Of a stretch of 64,000 bases of DNA, positions 39,267-47,823 are shown in pieces. Positions within the stretch are counted from its first letter, which is position 1, and every line of letters starts with the position of its first letter. The position numbers were made by a program, and so were the translations under genes. Source of the DNA: an uncultured Gammaproteobacteria bacterium (GTDB taxonomy: Bacteria; Pseudomonadota; Gammaproteobacteria; Pseudomonadales; Pseudohongiellaceae); contig CAJXRP010000011.1 of NCBI GenBank assembly GCA_913060495.1, positions 49,608 through 113,607 of the forward strand. Direction: 5' to 3'. Under the pieces are notes generated by a model. It was given only the letters and a program-made list of their open reading frames with translations, searched no databases and was not told the DNA's origin.

Positions 39267-41039
39267 CTAGTAAGAACGAACCTGCGGCTCCATCGTATCG
39301 ACAGTCTTAGGAGAGAAGTTCACATCACGCTTGCCTACACGCTTGTCGTCTGGAAAATACATCGAGTGACACAACCAATTTTCATCGTCACGCTCACGGA
39401 AATCGTCACGGGCATGAGCTCCGCGACTTTCATTGCGACCTTCTGCTGCAATAGCCGTGGCCTCCGCGACCTCAAATAAGTTTTCTAACTCCAGAGCTTC
39501 GATACGCGCCGTATTAAATGTCTGACTCTTATCTTCCAGATGAACATTCGCTATACGCTCTCGCAGGGCAGATAATTTCTTAATGCCGTCCTGCATAAAG
39601 TCACCGCGGCGAAATACGCCAAAATGATTCTGCATAATGTCCTGCAGCTCTGCCCGCAATTCAGACACGCTCTCACCAGATTTCGATTCGTTGAGTCGAG
39701 ACAGCCTGTTCTGAGCCTGCTCAATATCCGTCGCAGAAGCCTCTCGCTGTTCCATGCCCTGACTTAACATCTCTTCGATGTGCTTGCCTGCGGCGCGTCC
39801 GAATACCACCAAGTCTAATAAGCTATTCCCACCTAGACGATTTGCTCCGTGAACCGAAACACAAGCCACTTCGCCCACAGCAAACAAGCCAGGTATGACT
39901 TGATCATTACCCTTCTCGTCTTGAGTTAGCGCTTGACCGTTAACATTAGTCGGTATGCCGCCCATCATATAGTGACACGTGGGAACTACTGGGATCGGAT
40001 CTTTAATTGGATCAACATGCGCAAATGTTCTAGAGAGCTCAAGAATGCCCGGCAGTTTAGAGTTCAGCACTTCTTCCCCGAGATGATCTAGCTTCAGCAT
40101 GACATGATCGCCATTTTCGCCGCAGCCACGTCCCTCGAGAATTTCTAAGACCATAGAGCGAGCTACTACGTCACGCCCCGCCAAATCCTTCGCGTTCGGC
40201 GCATAGCGCTCCATGAAACGCTCACCATCCTTATTGATTAGATATCCACCCTCACCACGACAGCCTTCGGTCACTAGTGTGCCTGCACCATAAATTCCAG
40301 TCGGATGAAATTGCCACATCTCAATATCTTGCACAGGAAAACCAGCTCGAAGAGCCATGCCCACTCCGTCGCCTGTGTTGATCAATGCATTAGTGGTCGA
40401 CGCATAGATGCGACCCGCACCGCCGGTGGCGAACACTGTAGCTTTCGACTTAACAAAAACCGTTTCACCGGTCTCGATGCAGATTGCAATAACTCCCACA
40501 ATTGCGCCGTCTTGATTCTTAACCATATCGGTTGCATACCATTCGTTTAAAAACGCGGTATTATTCTTCAGATTTCCTTGATACAAAGTGTGTAGTAAGG
40601 CGTGGCCTGTTCTGTCCGCTGCCGCACAGGTTCGCGCTGCCTGACCGCCCTTGCCAAAATCCTTGGATTGACCGCCGAAAGGTCGCTGATAGATTCGCCC
40701 ACTCTCTGTTCGCGAAAATGGTAATCCCATATGCTCCAATTCGAAGACCGTCTGCGGACCTTCGCTACACATGTATTCGATAGCATCCTGATCACCGATG
40801 TAATCACTACCCTTAACGGTGTCGTACATGTGCCAACGCCAATCGTCGTTTGGGTCTGAGCTCGCAATTGCACAGGTGATACCACCCTGTGCCGATACGG
40901 TATGAGACCGAGTCGGGAAGACCTTAGTAATAACGGCTGTGTTATAACCTGACTGCGCGAGTTGCAGCGCAGCCCTCATACCAGCGCCGCCTCCGCCAAC
41001 TATTACTGCATCAAAAGATAGTGTACGCATGCCGGTCAT
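39267..41039 (-). CDS. sdhA: Succinate dehydrogenase flavoprotein subunit
   Basis: A 590-residue catalytic subunit. FAD motif [18 protein letters not shown] (about 15-32), covalent FAD His in [12 protein letters not shown], and the substrate-site motifs [20 protein letters not shown] and [19 protein letters not shown]. The ATG at 41039 directly follows the sdhD stop. An ATG three codons later is an equal alternative. It begins the soluble half of the complex after the two membrane anchors. Confidence 0.97.
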   Translation of the reverse strand: MTGMRTLSFDAVIVGGGGAGMRAALQLAQSGYNTAVITKVFPTRSHTVSAQGGITCAIASSDPNDDWRWHMYDTVKGSDYIGDQDAIEYMCSEGPQTVFELEHMGLPFSRTESGRIYQRPFGGQSKDFGKGGQAARTCAAADRTGHALLHTLYQGNLKNNTAFLNEWYATDMVKNQDGAIVGVIAICIETGETVFVKSKATVFATGGAGRIYASTTNALINTGDGVGMALRAGFPVQDIEMWQFHPTGIYGAGTLVTEGCRGEGGYLINKDGERFMERYAPNAKDLAGRDVVARSMVLEILEGRGCGENGDHVMLKLDHLGEEVLNSKLPGILELSRTFAHVDPIKDPIPVVPTCHYMMGGIPTNVNGQALTQDEKGNDQVIPGLFAVGEVACVSVHGANRLGGNSLLDLVVFGRAAGKHIEEMLSQGMEQREASATDIEQAQNRLSRLNESKSGESVSELRAELQDIMQNHFGVFRRGDFMQDGIKKLSALRERIANVHLEDKSQTFNTARIEALELENLFEVAEATAIAAEGRNESRGAHARDDFRERDDENWLCHSMYFPDDKRVGKRDVNFSPKTVDTMEPQVRSY

Positions 41040-41414
41040 CTAATTACCCCAGAAAATCTGAATACCCCAAAGCAGATACACAGCGATAAGAAGCACGCAG
41101 CCTGCTTGGAACATAATTCTAAAAAAAGTTGCACTCGAGCCTAGTTGCAAAGAAGTCATATAGTCCGTCGAAATAGTCCACATGCCGATCCAGGCATGGG
41201 CGCATAGAGCTAACAGTGTGATTATGCTGAAAAAGCGCATCGCATTGTTCTCGAAGATTGAGCTCCACTGCTCGAAATTCATATCCGGATTCATCACAAA
41301 GCTAGCCAGTATGCAAAGCGAATAGGCTGCTAAGATAACTGCGCTGAAGCGCTGGACGATCCAATCGTAAAGGCCTGAACGGCCCAAGTTCGTAACATTC
41401 GTTACCATATCCAT
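41040..41414 (-). CDS. sdhD: Succinate dehydrogenase membrane anchor subunit
   Basis: A 124-residue anchor with three membrane helices. GLYDWIVQRFSAVILAAYSL contains the conserved Arg and Ser that contact quinone. A His in LLALCAHAWIGMWTISTDYM is the heme b ligand, and the Tyr in DYM lies at the quinone pocket. It overlaps the end of sdhC by 13 bases and stops at the sdhA start. Confidence 0.94.
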   Translation of the reverse strand: MDMVTNVTNLGRSGLYDWIVQRFSAVILAAYSLCILASFVMNPDMNFEQWSSIFENNAMRFFSIITLLALCAHAWIGMWTISTDYMTSLQLGSSATFFRIMFQAGCVLLIAVYLLWGIQIFWGN

Positions 41415-41776
41415 ACTCCAGCAGTAATAATCGCCACAGCGGACAGGGCGAGAGTGATGCAGGCTCCGATGAAACCGCCCTGCAGCGTTTCCCCGTAACC
41501 CAAGTCCATAATCAAGTGCTTGATACCTGCTATCAGGTGATACAACAATCCAGATAGCACCGCCCAGGCGGCAAATTTCACTATCACGTTGTCTAATAAT
41601 TCCTGCACTAGAGCGAAGCCTGTTTCAGACTCCAATGAAAGCTCCAGTAAATACAGCATCAAAGCGACACCGACAAAAATGAAGGCACCGGACAATCGAT
41701 GTAACAACGATGTGATTGCTGGCAAGGGATACTTGAAAGTAGTTATGTCGAGATTCTTTGGTCTATTATCGTTCAC
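41402..41776 (-). CDS. sdhC: Succinate dehydrogenase cytochrome b556 subunit
   Basis: A 124-residue anchor with three membrane helices. The GTG at 41776 is chosen because it yields the normal start (NDNRPKNLDITTFKYPLPA). A frame open to 41845 would add 23 unrelated residues. SLLHRLSGAFIFVG has the quinone-site Ser/Arg region and YHLIAGIKHLIMDLG holds the heme-ligand His. It is the first gene of sdhCDAB-sucAB-lpd-sucCD. Confidence 0.93.
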   Translation of the reverse strand: MNDNRPKNLDITTFKYPLPAITSLLHRLSGAFIFVGVALMLYLLELSLESETGFALVQELLDNVIVKFAAWAVLSGLLYHLIAGIKHLIMDLGYGETLQGGFIGACITLALSAVAIITAGVWIW

Positions 41777-42252
41777 TGTCTGCCCGTCGCGTTGGCCAAT
41801 GAGATTTGCGCTTCCATCGACGCGAATCGCTTCGAATCTACACAAAATAATTGAAATTATTACAGCATTTAAGCGTGCAAAACGGACGAGAGTATATGCC
41901 GTAGGGCCACGTAATACAACGAATGCAGCACTATTTCACTGTTTAATGACAATGTTCTGTCAAACTGCTCTTTGCAGTGCTCCCAACATGGAGCAAACGG
42001 TCAATTTATGGTGAATAATGCACCGTCGTAGACCACCAACACAGGCACACTGATAAACCCGCGAATTCCCCTGAAATGTCTATGGATACTGCGCCTCAGC
42101 GCATAAAAATTTGACAAATAGCACCCTCTCTACCTAGTATTGCCGTCCCTGTTCAGGCACTGGACAGACCTTATTCAGAGCGTGAATGCAGCTGTAAGTA
42201 GTTGTTTCCCCAGAAGAAAACCCAAAAAAAATAGCAGTTTTAGGAGTGATGC
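41777..42252. other. 476-bp divergent promoter region, sdhC and gltA
   Basis: No gene is seen here. It must hold the sdhC promoter (minus strand; a TTGACA at 41958-41963 has no good -10 partner) and the gltA promoter (plus strand, listed separately). The region lies between the two arms of the TCA-cycle cluster, so shared regulators are likely. An antisense frame across 41589-42014 is judged spurious. Confidence 0.6.
42111..42140 (+). promoter_or_regulatory. Sigma-70 promoter of gltA
   Basis: TTGACA (42111-42116) is followed after 18 bases by TAGTAT (42135-42140). The -35 box is perfect and the -10 box matches 4 of 6. The leader to the gltA ATG would be about 105 bases. Confidence 0.6.
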
Positions 42253-43524
42253 ATGAGCGAAAAAAAGGCCCAGTTAACCATTGACGGCGTGGATAAACCT
42301 ATCGAACTACCCGTTTATGAAGGCAGCACTGGTCCAGACGTAATCGACGTCAGCAGTCTGGTCGGGCAAGGCTTTTTTACCTACGATCCAGGCTTCATGT
42401 CCACAGCGTCTTGCGAGTCAGATATCACATTTATCGACGGCGGCAAGGGTGTTCTCCTCCACAGAGGCTACCCAATAGAGCAACTAGCGGCGAATGTTAG
42501 CTTCCTAGACACCTGCTTCCTGCTACTGAATGGCGAATTACCAAATGCTACTGAGAAAGTAGATTTTGAGAACACTATTCGCTATCACACCATGGTTGAT
42601 GAGCAGATACATGATTTCTTCAAGGGTTTTCCACGCACATCTCACCCTATGGCGATGCTATTGAGTGTAGTTGGCGCCCTTTCTGCTTTCTATCATGACA
42701 ATCTTGATAACGATAACCCGGAGCATCGCAAAGAGGTTGCCCACCGAGTTATTGCCAAAATGCCAACGCTTGCCGCTATGTGCTACAAGCATGGTGTTGG
42801 CCAGCCCTTCATGTATCCGCAGAACGACATGGGCTTCGCTGAGAACTTTCTACATATGATGTTCGGCACTCCTTGCGATTCACCGAAAGTTAGTCCTATT
42901 CTCGCGAAGGCAATGGACACTATCTTCCTCCTACACGCCGATCACGAACAGAACGCCTCGACGTCCACGGTGCGCCTAGCTGGCTCATCTGGCGCAAACC
43001 CTTACGCTTGCATAGCCTCCGGTATCGCAGCTCTTTGGGGGCCCGCTCACGGCGGCGCTAACGAAGCAGTTCTCGAGCAATTAGCTGAAATTGGCGATGT
43101 GAGCAATATCGAAGATTACATCTTGCGCGCCAAGGACAAGAACGACCCATTTAGATTGATGGGCTTCGGTCACAGGGTCTACAAGAACTTTGATCCACGC
43201 GCCACGGTAATGCGTGAGATATGCAATGAAGTCCTCGACGAACTTGGAGTCGAAGACGACCCCCTATTCAAGATCGCTCGCAAACTAGAGAAAATTGCTC
43301 TTGAGGATGATTACTTCATCGAGCGCAAGCTATACCCGAATGTCGACTTCTACTCAGGTATCATTTTGAAAGCGATAGGCATTCCAACTAGCATGTTCAC
43401 GGTAATCTTTTCCACCGGCAGAACGCCAGGATGGATTGCCCACTGGGATGAAATGCTCAGCAACCCTTACCGTATTGGCAGACCTAGACAGCTTTATAAG
43501 GGTCACACAAAGCGCGACGTCTAA
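42253..43524 (+). CDS. gltA: Citrate synthase
   Basis: A 423-residue enzyme that condenses oxaloacetate and acetyl-CoA. The catalytic residues lie in [46 protein letters not shown] and [10 protein letters not shown] (His, His and Asp of the active site). The N-terminal small beta domain ([17 protein letters not shown]) marks the large, NADH-regulated hexameric type found in gram-negatives. It is transcribed divergently from the sdh operon. Confidence 0.97.
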   Translation: MSEKKAQLTIDGVDKPIELPVYEGSTGPDVIDVSSLVGQGFFTYDPGFMSTASCESDITFIDGGKGVLLHRGYPIEQLAANVSFLDTCFLLLNGELPNATEKVDFENTIRYHTMVDEQIHDFFKGFPRTSHPMAMLLSVVGALSAFYHDNLDNDNPEHRKEVAHRVIAKMPTLAAMCYKHGVGQPFMYPQNDMGFAENFLHMMFGTPCDSPKVSPILAKAMDTIFLLHADHEQNASTSTVRLAGSSGANPYACIASGIAALWGPAHGGANEAVLEQLAEIGDVSNIEDYILRAKDKNDPFRLMGFGHRVYKNFDPRATVMREICNEVLDELGVEDDPLFKIARKLEKIALEDDYFIERKLYPNVDFYSGIILKAIGIPTSMFTVIFSTGRTPGWIAHWDEMLSNPYRIGRPRQLYKGHTKRDV

Positions 43525-43549
43525 GCTCTATAGCTACCTTGATACAATA

Positions 43550-43576
43550 TGGCTGCCGTCTTCATGGCGGTAGCCA
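43550..43576 (+). terminator. Hairpin downstream of gltA
   Basis: TGGCTGCCGTC (43550-43560) pairs with GGCGGTAGCCA (43566-43576) over a five-base loop, with two G-U pairs. It lies 25 bases after the gltA stop. No clear T-run follows. Confidence 0.5.
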
Positions 43577-43694
43577 CAACCTTGCTCTCTCCCACCCTGT
43601 TCGACAAACTCCTTCGTAAGTTACTTTTCCCCAGGCGCAGCAAAACACCGCAAAGGCGGTTAATCATTGTCGTAAAGGAATTGCTAGAGAAAAT

Positions 43695-43770
43695 TGGTGG
43701 AGCCTAGCGGGATCGAACCGCTGACCTCAACACTGCCAGTGTTGCGCTCTCCCAGCTGAGCTAAGGCCCC
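43695..43770 (-). tRNA. tRNA-Ala (anticodon GGC)
   Basis: Read on the minus strand, a full cloverleaf is present. The acceptor arms GGGGCCT and AGGCTCC pair with one wobble, the D arm is TAGCTCAGCTGGGAGAGC, and the anticodon stem CAACA/TGTTG closes on CTGGCAG with anticodon GGC. The T arm is GCGGTTCGATCCCGC, and CCA is encoded (43695-43697). It decodes GCC and GCU alanine codons. A strong promoter lies 25 bases upstream. Confidence 0.97.
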
Positions 43771-43794
43771 ATGACCGTTTTCGAGGGAAGGCGC

Positions 43795-43823
43795 ATTCTA
43801 AGCACAGTCGCAGAGCCTGTCAA
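43795..43823 (-). promoter_or_regulatory. Sigma-70 promoter of tRNA-Ala
   Basis: On the minus strand TTGACA (43818-43823), 17 bases, then TAGAAT (43795-43800), followed by a GC-rich discriminator GCGCC as usual for stable-RNA genes under stringent control. It lies just beyond the gltX stop codon. Confidence 0.85.
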
Positions 43824-43850
43824 CGCAGTCCTATGCTGAGAATGAAAACA

Positions 43851-45332
43851 TTAGAAATTACGGAATTCCTTTTCTAACGCTTTCCCCTGCTTCTTCGAGA
43901 TGCCACCCAACACCGAAATACCCTGACGAACTCGCGCACGGGTGATATCGATACCCAGTATCACTATAGACTCAATCACTGAAGTGGATACGGCTTTGCC
44001 GCTTAAGGCTACGAACAAGGGAAATAAGAAGTCCCTTATCTTGAGATCAAACTTGGCAGTCAGCGCCTGCAGCACTTCCTCGACAGACACCCTGTTCAGT
44101 TCGTCCAAGGTTTCCAGCTTCCACAGAGTGAATTGCAAAATCTTCATCGCTTGGGCCGAATCGATAGACTTGTGTGCAAAGCTTTCCTCACTAATCTCAA
44201 GCGAGCCATCGATAAAGAAACCACCCAATGAGGCAACATCGCTGAAACGCTCAACCCGCTGCTTCAAAAGAGGCACTATCTGCGCGACCTTCTCAGGCGC
44301 AAATGCCCAAGCCGCAAAACGTTGAGCAAACTCCTCGTCGGAAAGCTCCTCGCGAATATATTTGCCGTTGAGCCAATCGAGTTTTTCAATATCAAAGATT
44401 GGACCGCCCAGAGAGACGCGACTTATATCGAAGCTCGCTTCCATCTCACTGAGAGAAAACTTTTCCTCTCCCGATGGCATGGTCCACCCCATCATTCCCA
44501 AATAATTCAACAGGGCTTCCGGCAAATAGCCCATCGCATCGTAGTAACGAATGCTGGTAGGATTCTTACGCTTACTCAGTTTGCTCTTATCCGGATTGCG
44601 TAGCAGAGGCATATGGCAGAACACCGGCGCCTCCCAACCGAAGTATTGATAGAGCAAAATATGTTTGGGTGTTGAATTGATCCATTCTTCGCCGCGAATA
44701 ACATGTGATATCTCCATCAGGTGATCATCAACCACATTGGCGAAGTGATAGGTTGGCATGCCATCAGACTTGATCAACACCTGCATATCGATCTGTGACC
44801 ACGCGATGCTCACGCTACCCCGCAGCATGTCTTCAAAATCACACTCACCCGCATCGGGTATCTTCATACGAATTACATGCGGCTCTCCAGAGGCGCATTT
44901 CTCTTCACATTCCTGCTCGCTAAGACCCGCGCAGTGACCATCGTAACCCGGCTGCTCTTTATCCTGCATTTGTTGCTTGCGCAATTCATCCAGTCTTTGG
45001 GACGTACAGAAGCAGCGAAATGCCGAACCATTGTCGAGCAACAGCTGGATGTGGTCAGAATAAATTTGAGAGCGCTCACTCTGACGATATGGTCCAGCAT
45101 TACCTTCACAGCCAGGACCCTCATCCCACGATAATCCCAGCCATTGCAGCGAGCTTAAAATATCCTGCTCCGACTTGTCGGTGCTACGCTGCTGGTCAGT
45201 GTCTTCGATACGCAGCACAAATTCACCCCCATGCTGATGGGCAAAGCAACGATTAAACAAGGCTATGTAAGCTGTACCAACATGAGGGTCGCCTGTAGGA
45301 GATGGCGCGATGCGCGTGCGAACTTTATTCAT
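43851..45332 (-). CDS. gltX: Glutamyl-tRNA synthetase
   Basis: A 493-residue class I synthetase that charges tRNA-Glu. The HIGH-like motif is PSPTGDPHVGTA (residues 10-21) and the KMSKS motif is KLSKRKNP in the middle. The Cys-rich zinc segment CFCTSQRLDEL, with further CxGL and CEEKC residues, is present as in E. coli-type GltX. The C-terminal helical anticodon-binding region is complete. It is transcribed towards tRNA-Ala. Confidence 0.95.
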   Translation of the reverse strand: MNKVRTRIAPSPTGDPHVGTAYIALFNRCFAHQHGGEFVLRIEDTDQQRSTDKSEQDILSSLQWLGLSWDEGPGCEGNAGPYRQSERSQIYSDHIQLLLDNGSAFRCFCTSQRLDELRKQQMQDKEQPGYDGHCAGLSEQECEEKCASGEPHVIRMKIPDAGECDFEDMLRGSVSIAWSQIDMQVLIKSDGMPTYHFANVVDDHLMEISHVIRGEEWINSTPKHILLYQYFGWEAPVFCHMPLLRNPDKSKLSKRKNPTSIRYYDAMGYLPEALLNYLGMMGWTMPSGEEKFSLSEMEASFDISRVSLGGPIFDIEKLDWLNGKYIREELSDEEFAQRFAAWAFAPEKVAQIVPLLKQRVERFSDVASLGGFFIDGSLEISEESFAHKSIDSAQAMKILQFTLWKLETLDELNRVSVEEVLQALTAKFDLKIRDFLFPLFVALSGKAVSTSVIESIVILGIDITRARVRQGISVLGGISKKQGKALEKEFRNF

Positions 45333-45405
45333 AATTCTCTACTCGGGACAGCTCTGACGAAACTTAATAATCGAGGAACCTAGCGTCCCCCTTACAAGAG
45401 GCGAG

Positions 45406-45411
45406 ATTATA
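45406..45411 (-). promoter_or_regulatory. Probable -10 element of gltX
   Basis: A perfect TATAAT on the minus strand lies 74 bases upstream of the gltX start. The -35 region 17 bases further up is poor, so this call is tentative. Confidence 0.4.
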
Positions 45412-45459
45412 CGCGATTCGTCTTTAATTCCCATCATAGACAGTTTAGTCGCCTACTTC

Positions 45460-45488
45460 TTGACATGCACTGAGGCATTAGCTACAAC
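45460..45488 (+). promoter_or_regulatory. Sigma-70 promoter of dusA
   Basis: TTGACA (45460-45465), 17 bases, then TACAAC (45483-45488). The -35 box is perfect and the -10 matches 4 of 6. The leader to the dusA TTG would be about 52 bases. Confidence 0.6.
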
Positions 45489-45546
45489 CTGCATCCAACT
45501 TTCGAGCGAAGCCGAAGTGGTTTCGCTAAACGATTAGGTAGATTCA

Positions 45547-46539
45547 TTGAGCAGCGCAAGCAAACAAACCCCAAATAGCAACAGCCATCGTTTCTGCGTG
45601 GCACCGATGATGGACTGGACGGACCGCCACGACCGTGTATTCCTTCGCCAGCTCTCCACGCACGCCCTGCTCTATACGGAGATGGTGACAAGTGCGGCAC
45701 TTAAGCACGGCGACGCTGAGCATTTATTACAGCATAGTCCCGACGAACATCCTGTCGCCCTGCAACTAGGAGGTAGCGATCCCAGCGAATTAGCCGAAGC
45801 TGCTGTCCTTGCAGAAAAGACGGGATACGATGAGATAAACCTTAATGTGGGCTGCCCTAGTGATAGAGTTCAGTCTGGCGCCTTCGGGGCCTGTCTTATG
45901 GCCGAACCCGACCTCGTAGCTACCTGCATAAGCGCCATGAAAACCTCTGTCGAATTACCAGTCACCGTTAAGTGTAGAATCGGCATCGACGATCGAGACT
46001 CACAAGAAGAATTAGAAGATTTCATCGGCATTGTTGCAGATGCAGGTTGCAACACTTTTATAGTCCATGCACGTAAAGCGATTCTTTCAGGACTTAGCCC
46101 GAAAGAGAATCGTGAGATTCCACCACTAAAATACGACAGTGTTTTTAAGGTAAAACAAGCCTTCCCTCAGCTTTCGATCATCATAAACGGTGGAATTAAA
46201 ACGTTGCAGGAGGCGGAGTCACTTCTCGAAAATACAGATGGCGTAATGTTAGGCAGAGAAGCCTACCAGAACCCCTTCATATTGAATGACGTAGATGCTA
46301 TTTTTTTTGGCGCGGCAGCCAACACACAAACCCGCACCCAGCGATTACAGAAATTTATCCCCTATATCCAGCAAGAGTTAGCACATGGCACTCCCCTGCA
46401 CCACATGACTCGGCATATTTTAGGCCTCTACAAAGGGCAGAAAGGCGGCAAGCAATTTCGCCGACATCTAAGTGAAAATAGCTACAAAAAAACTGCCGGG
46501 ATAGATGTTTTACTCGATGCGATTTCCTACGTAGACTAG
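45547..46539 (+). CDS. dusA: tRNA-dihydrouridine synthase A
   Basis: A 330-residue flavoenzyme that reduces uridines in the D-loop of tRNAs (U20 and U20a in E. coli). The DusA-specific start HRFCVAPMMDWTDRHDRVFL is followed by LQLGGSDPSELAEAA, NLNVGCPSDRVQSGAFGACL with the catalytic Cys, HARKAILSGLSPKENREIPP and INGGI for FMN binding. The TTG start at 45547 follows AGGTAG; no ATG precedes the conserved domain. The C-terminal helical domain is typical of DusA. Confidence 0.94.
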   Translation: MSSASKQTPNSNSHRFCVAPMMDWTDRHDRVFLRQLSTHALLYTEMVTSAALKHGDAEHLLQHSPDEHPVALQLGGSDPSELAEAAVLAEKTGYDEINLNVGCPSDRVQSGAFGACLMAEPDLVATCISAMKTSVELPVTVKCRIGIDDRDSQEELEDFIGIVADAGCNTFIVHARKAILSGLSPKENREIPPLKYDSVFKVKQAFPQLSIIINGGIKTLQEAESLLENTDGVMLGREAYQNPFILNDVDAIFFGAAANTQTRTQRLQKFIPYIQQELAHGTPLHHMTRHILGLYKGQKGGKQFRRHLSENSYKKTAGIDVLLDAISYVD

Positions 46540-46571
46540 AAAGCAATCAACACTCATAAAGGAAAAACGAA

Positions 46572-47030
46572 GTGATCGAATCGATTAAAAATTTCTTCGA
46601 AAACAGATTAGCTAAAAATGACAAAGAAGAAGCACCTAACTCAATAGTCAGCAAGGTCGATCTAACTTGTGCGGCACTGCTAATCGAAGTAATGAATTCC
46701 GATCATGAATTAGATGAACGCGAACACAATGAATTCATGACGGTACTTCAAAAAAGTTACAACATCGCGGAATCTGACCTAGAGGAGTTAACTCAGCTAG
46801 CAAAGGACGAGGCTCATGAAGCCACCTCCCTTTATCAGTTTACCCGGCTAATAAACGACAGTTACGATTACGAACAAAAAGTAGCGCTAATTGAGAACAT
46901 GTGGCGAATAGCCTTCTCAGATGAGAGGCTGAACAAGTATGAAGACCATCTAATTCGTAAAGTTAGTGAGCTGATCTACGTTTCCCACAGTGACTTCATT
47001 AAGACAAAACTTAAAGTAAAAAGCACATAA
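46572..47030 (+). CDS. TerB-family protein (COG4103 type)
   Basis: A 152-residue soluble all-helical protein. The TerB-like core runs from about residue 28 to 145, with CAALLIEVMNSDHELDEREH and NMWRIAFSDERLNKYEDHLI, two acidic loops like the metal-binding ones of TerB/tellurite-resistance-like folds. The function is not known. GTG at 46572 follows AAAGGA. It starts 32 bases after dusA and probably shares its transcript. Confidence 0.8.
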   Translation: MIESIKNFFENRLAKNDKEEAPNSIVSKVDLTCAALLIEVMNSDHELDEREHNEFMTVLQKSYNIAESDLEELTQLAKDEAHEATSLYQFTRLINDSYDYEQKVALIENMWRIAFSDERLNKYEDHLIRKVSELIYVSHSDFIKTKLKVKST

Positions 47031-47041
47031 TTAGCAACGAA

Positions 47042-47063
47042 TCGGTTTATCAGCACAAACCGA
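47042..47063. terminator. Hairpin between convergent TerB-like gene and mlaA
   Basis: TCGGTTT (47042-47048) pairs with AAACCGA (47057-47063) over eight bases, between two convergent stop codons. It has no T-run, so efficiency is doubtful. Confidence 0.45.
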
Positions 47064-47067
47064 GCGC

Positions 47068-47796
47068 TTAGAAATCACCAAAGTCACCAAAGTCATCCTC
47101 GACCTGACCGTCAGTTACTAAGTATTCTCTGCGCTGCACATAGGCTTCGCGCACAAACAAGTAGCGATCACCAATTATCAATTCGTCCAGCGCAAGCAGT
47201 CCTGAGCGCGAATCTGTTTCCTTAACCAAAAATAAGGTGAGACGAAACGACTCATCATCGTGATATTGAATCGGATTAAATAAAGTATCCAAAACAAGAC
47301 CGAAAGAATCTCTAACATTACTCGCTCCGAACACAGGAAGCATAACGTAAGGGCCAGCGCCAACCCCCCAACGACCCAAAGTCTGACCGAAGTCTTCCTC
47401 GTTTTTGTACAGACCAAAGCCACTGGCGACATCGAGAACGCCCCCCAGACCCAGCGTAGTATTAACTAAAAGTCTGCCTGAATCGTTCATGGCAGCGTCA
47501 AGCTTTAGTTGCAGCAGGTCATTCACGAAGACATTAATGTCATCTATATTGCTAAAGAAATTCCCAATTCCCTGTCTTGCGATTCTGGGTATGAATAAGT
47601 TGTAGCTTGCGGCGACCGGTCTAACGATAAGCTGATCGAAATAGTCGTTCAGCTTAAAGATACGCTGGTTGGTATTTCTCCAAGGATCATTCGTCTGCGC
47701 AGCTGCGCCATCGCTCACAAAAACACAGAGCAAAAGCACAAATACAGCGGACTGCTTGCAGGTTTTCGAAGCTTGTACTATGCGAGAAATGTTCAC
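47068..47796 (-). CDS. mlaA: MlaA (VacJ) family outer-membrane lipid-asymmetry protein
   Basis: A 242-residue exported protein. The family blocks are visible: NDPWRNTNQRIFKLNDYFDQ, PVAASYNLFIPRIARQGIGN, GLGGVLDVASGFGL, EDFGQTLGRWGVGAGPYVML and YLFVREAYVQRREYL (in pieces). MlaA removes misplaced phospholipid from the outer leaflet with OmpC/F and passes it to MlaC. The signal region (about residues 17-33) has no good lipobox; the only Cys there follows Leu-Leu-Leu, so lipidation is doubtful. The C terminus has the repeat DFGDFGDF. It lies alone, without the rest of the mla operon. Confidence 0.88.
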   Translation of the reverse strand: MNISRIVQASKTCKQSAVFVLLLCVFVSDGAAAQTNDPWRNTNQRIFKLNDYFDQLIVRPVAASYNLFIPRIARQGIGNFFSNIDDINVFVNDLLQLKLDAAMNDSGRLLVNTTLGLGGVLDVASGFGLYKNEEDFGQTLGRWGVGAGPYVMLPVFGASNVRDSFGLVLDTLFNPIQYHDDESFRLTLFLVKETDSRSGLLALDELIIGDRYLFVREAYVQRREYLVTDGQVEDDFGDFGDF

Positions 47797-47823
47797 GGCT
47801 TGTCTTTGTAACCATTCAATTAA

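Noticed and set aside
41958..41963. TTGACA as -35 of the sdhC promoter
   Set aside because: The -35 is perfect on the minus strand, but no acceptable -10 lies 16-18 bases downstream.
41589..42014. 141-codon plus-strand frame over sdhC and its promoter region
   Set aside because: It is antisense to sdhC membrane helices and continues into the promoter region without any domain.
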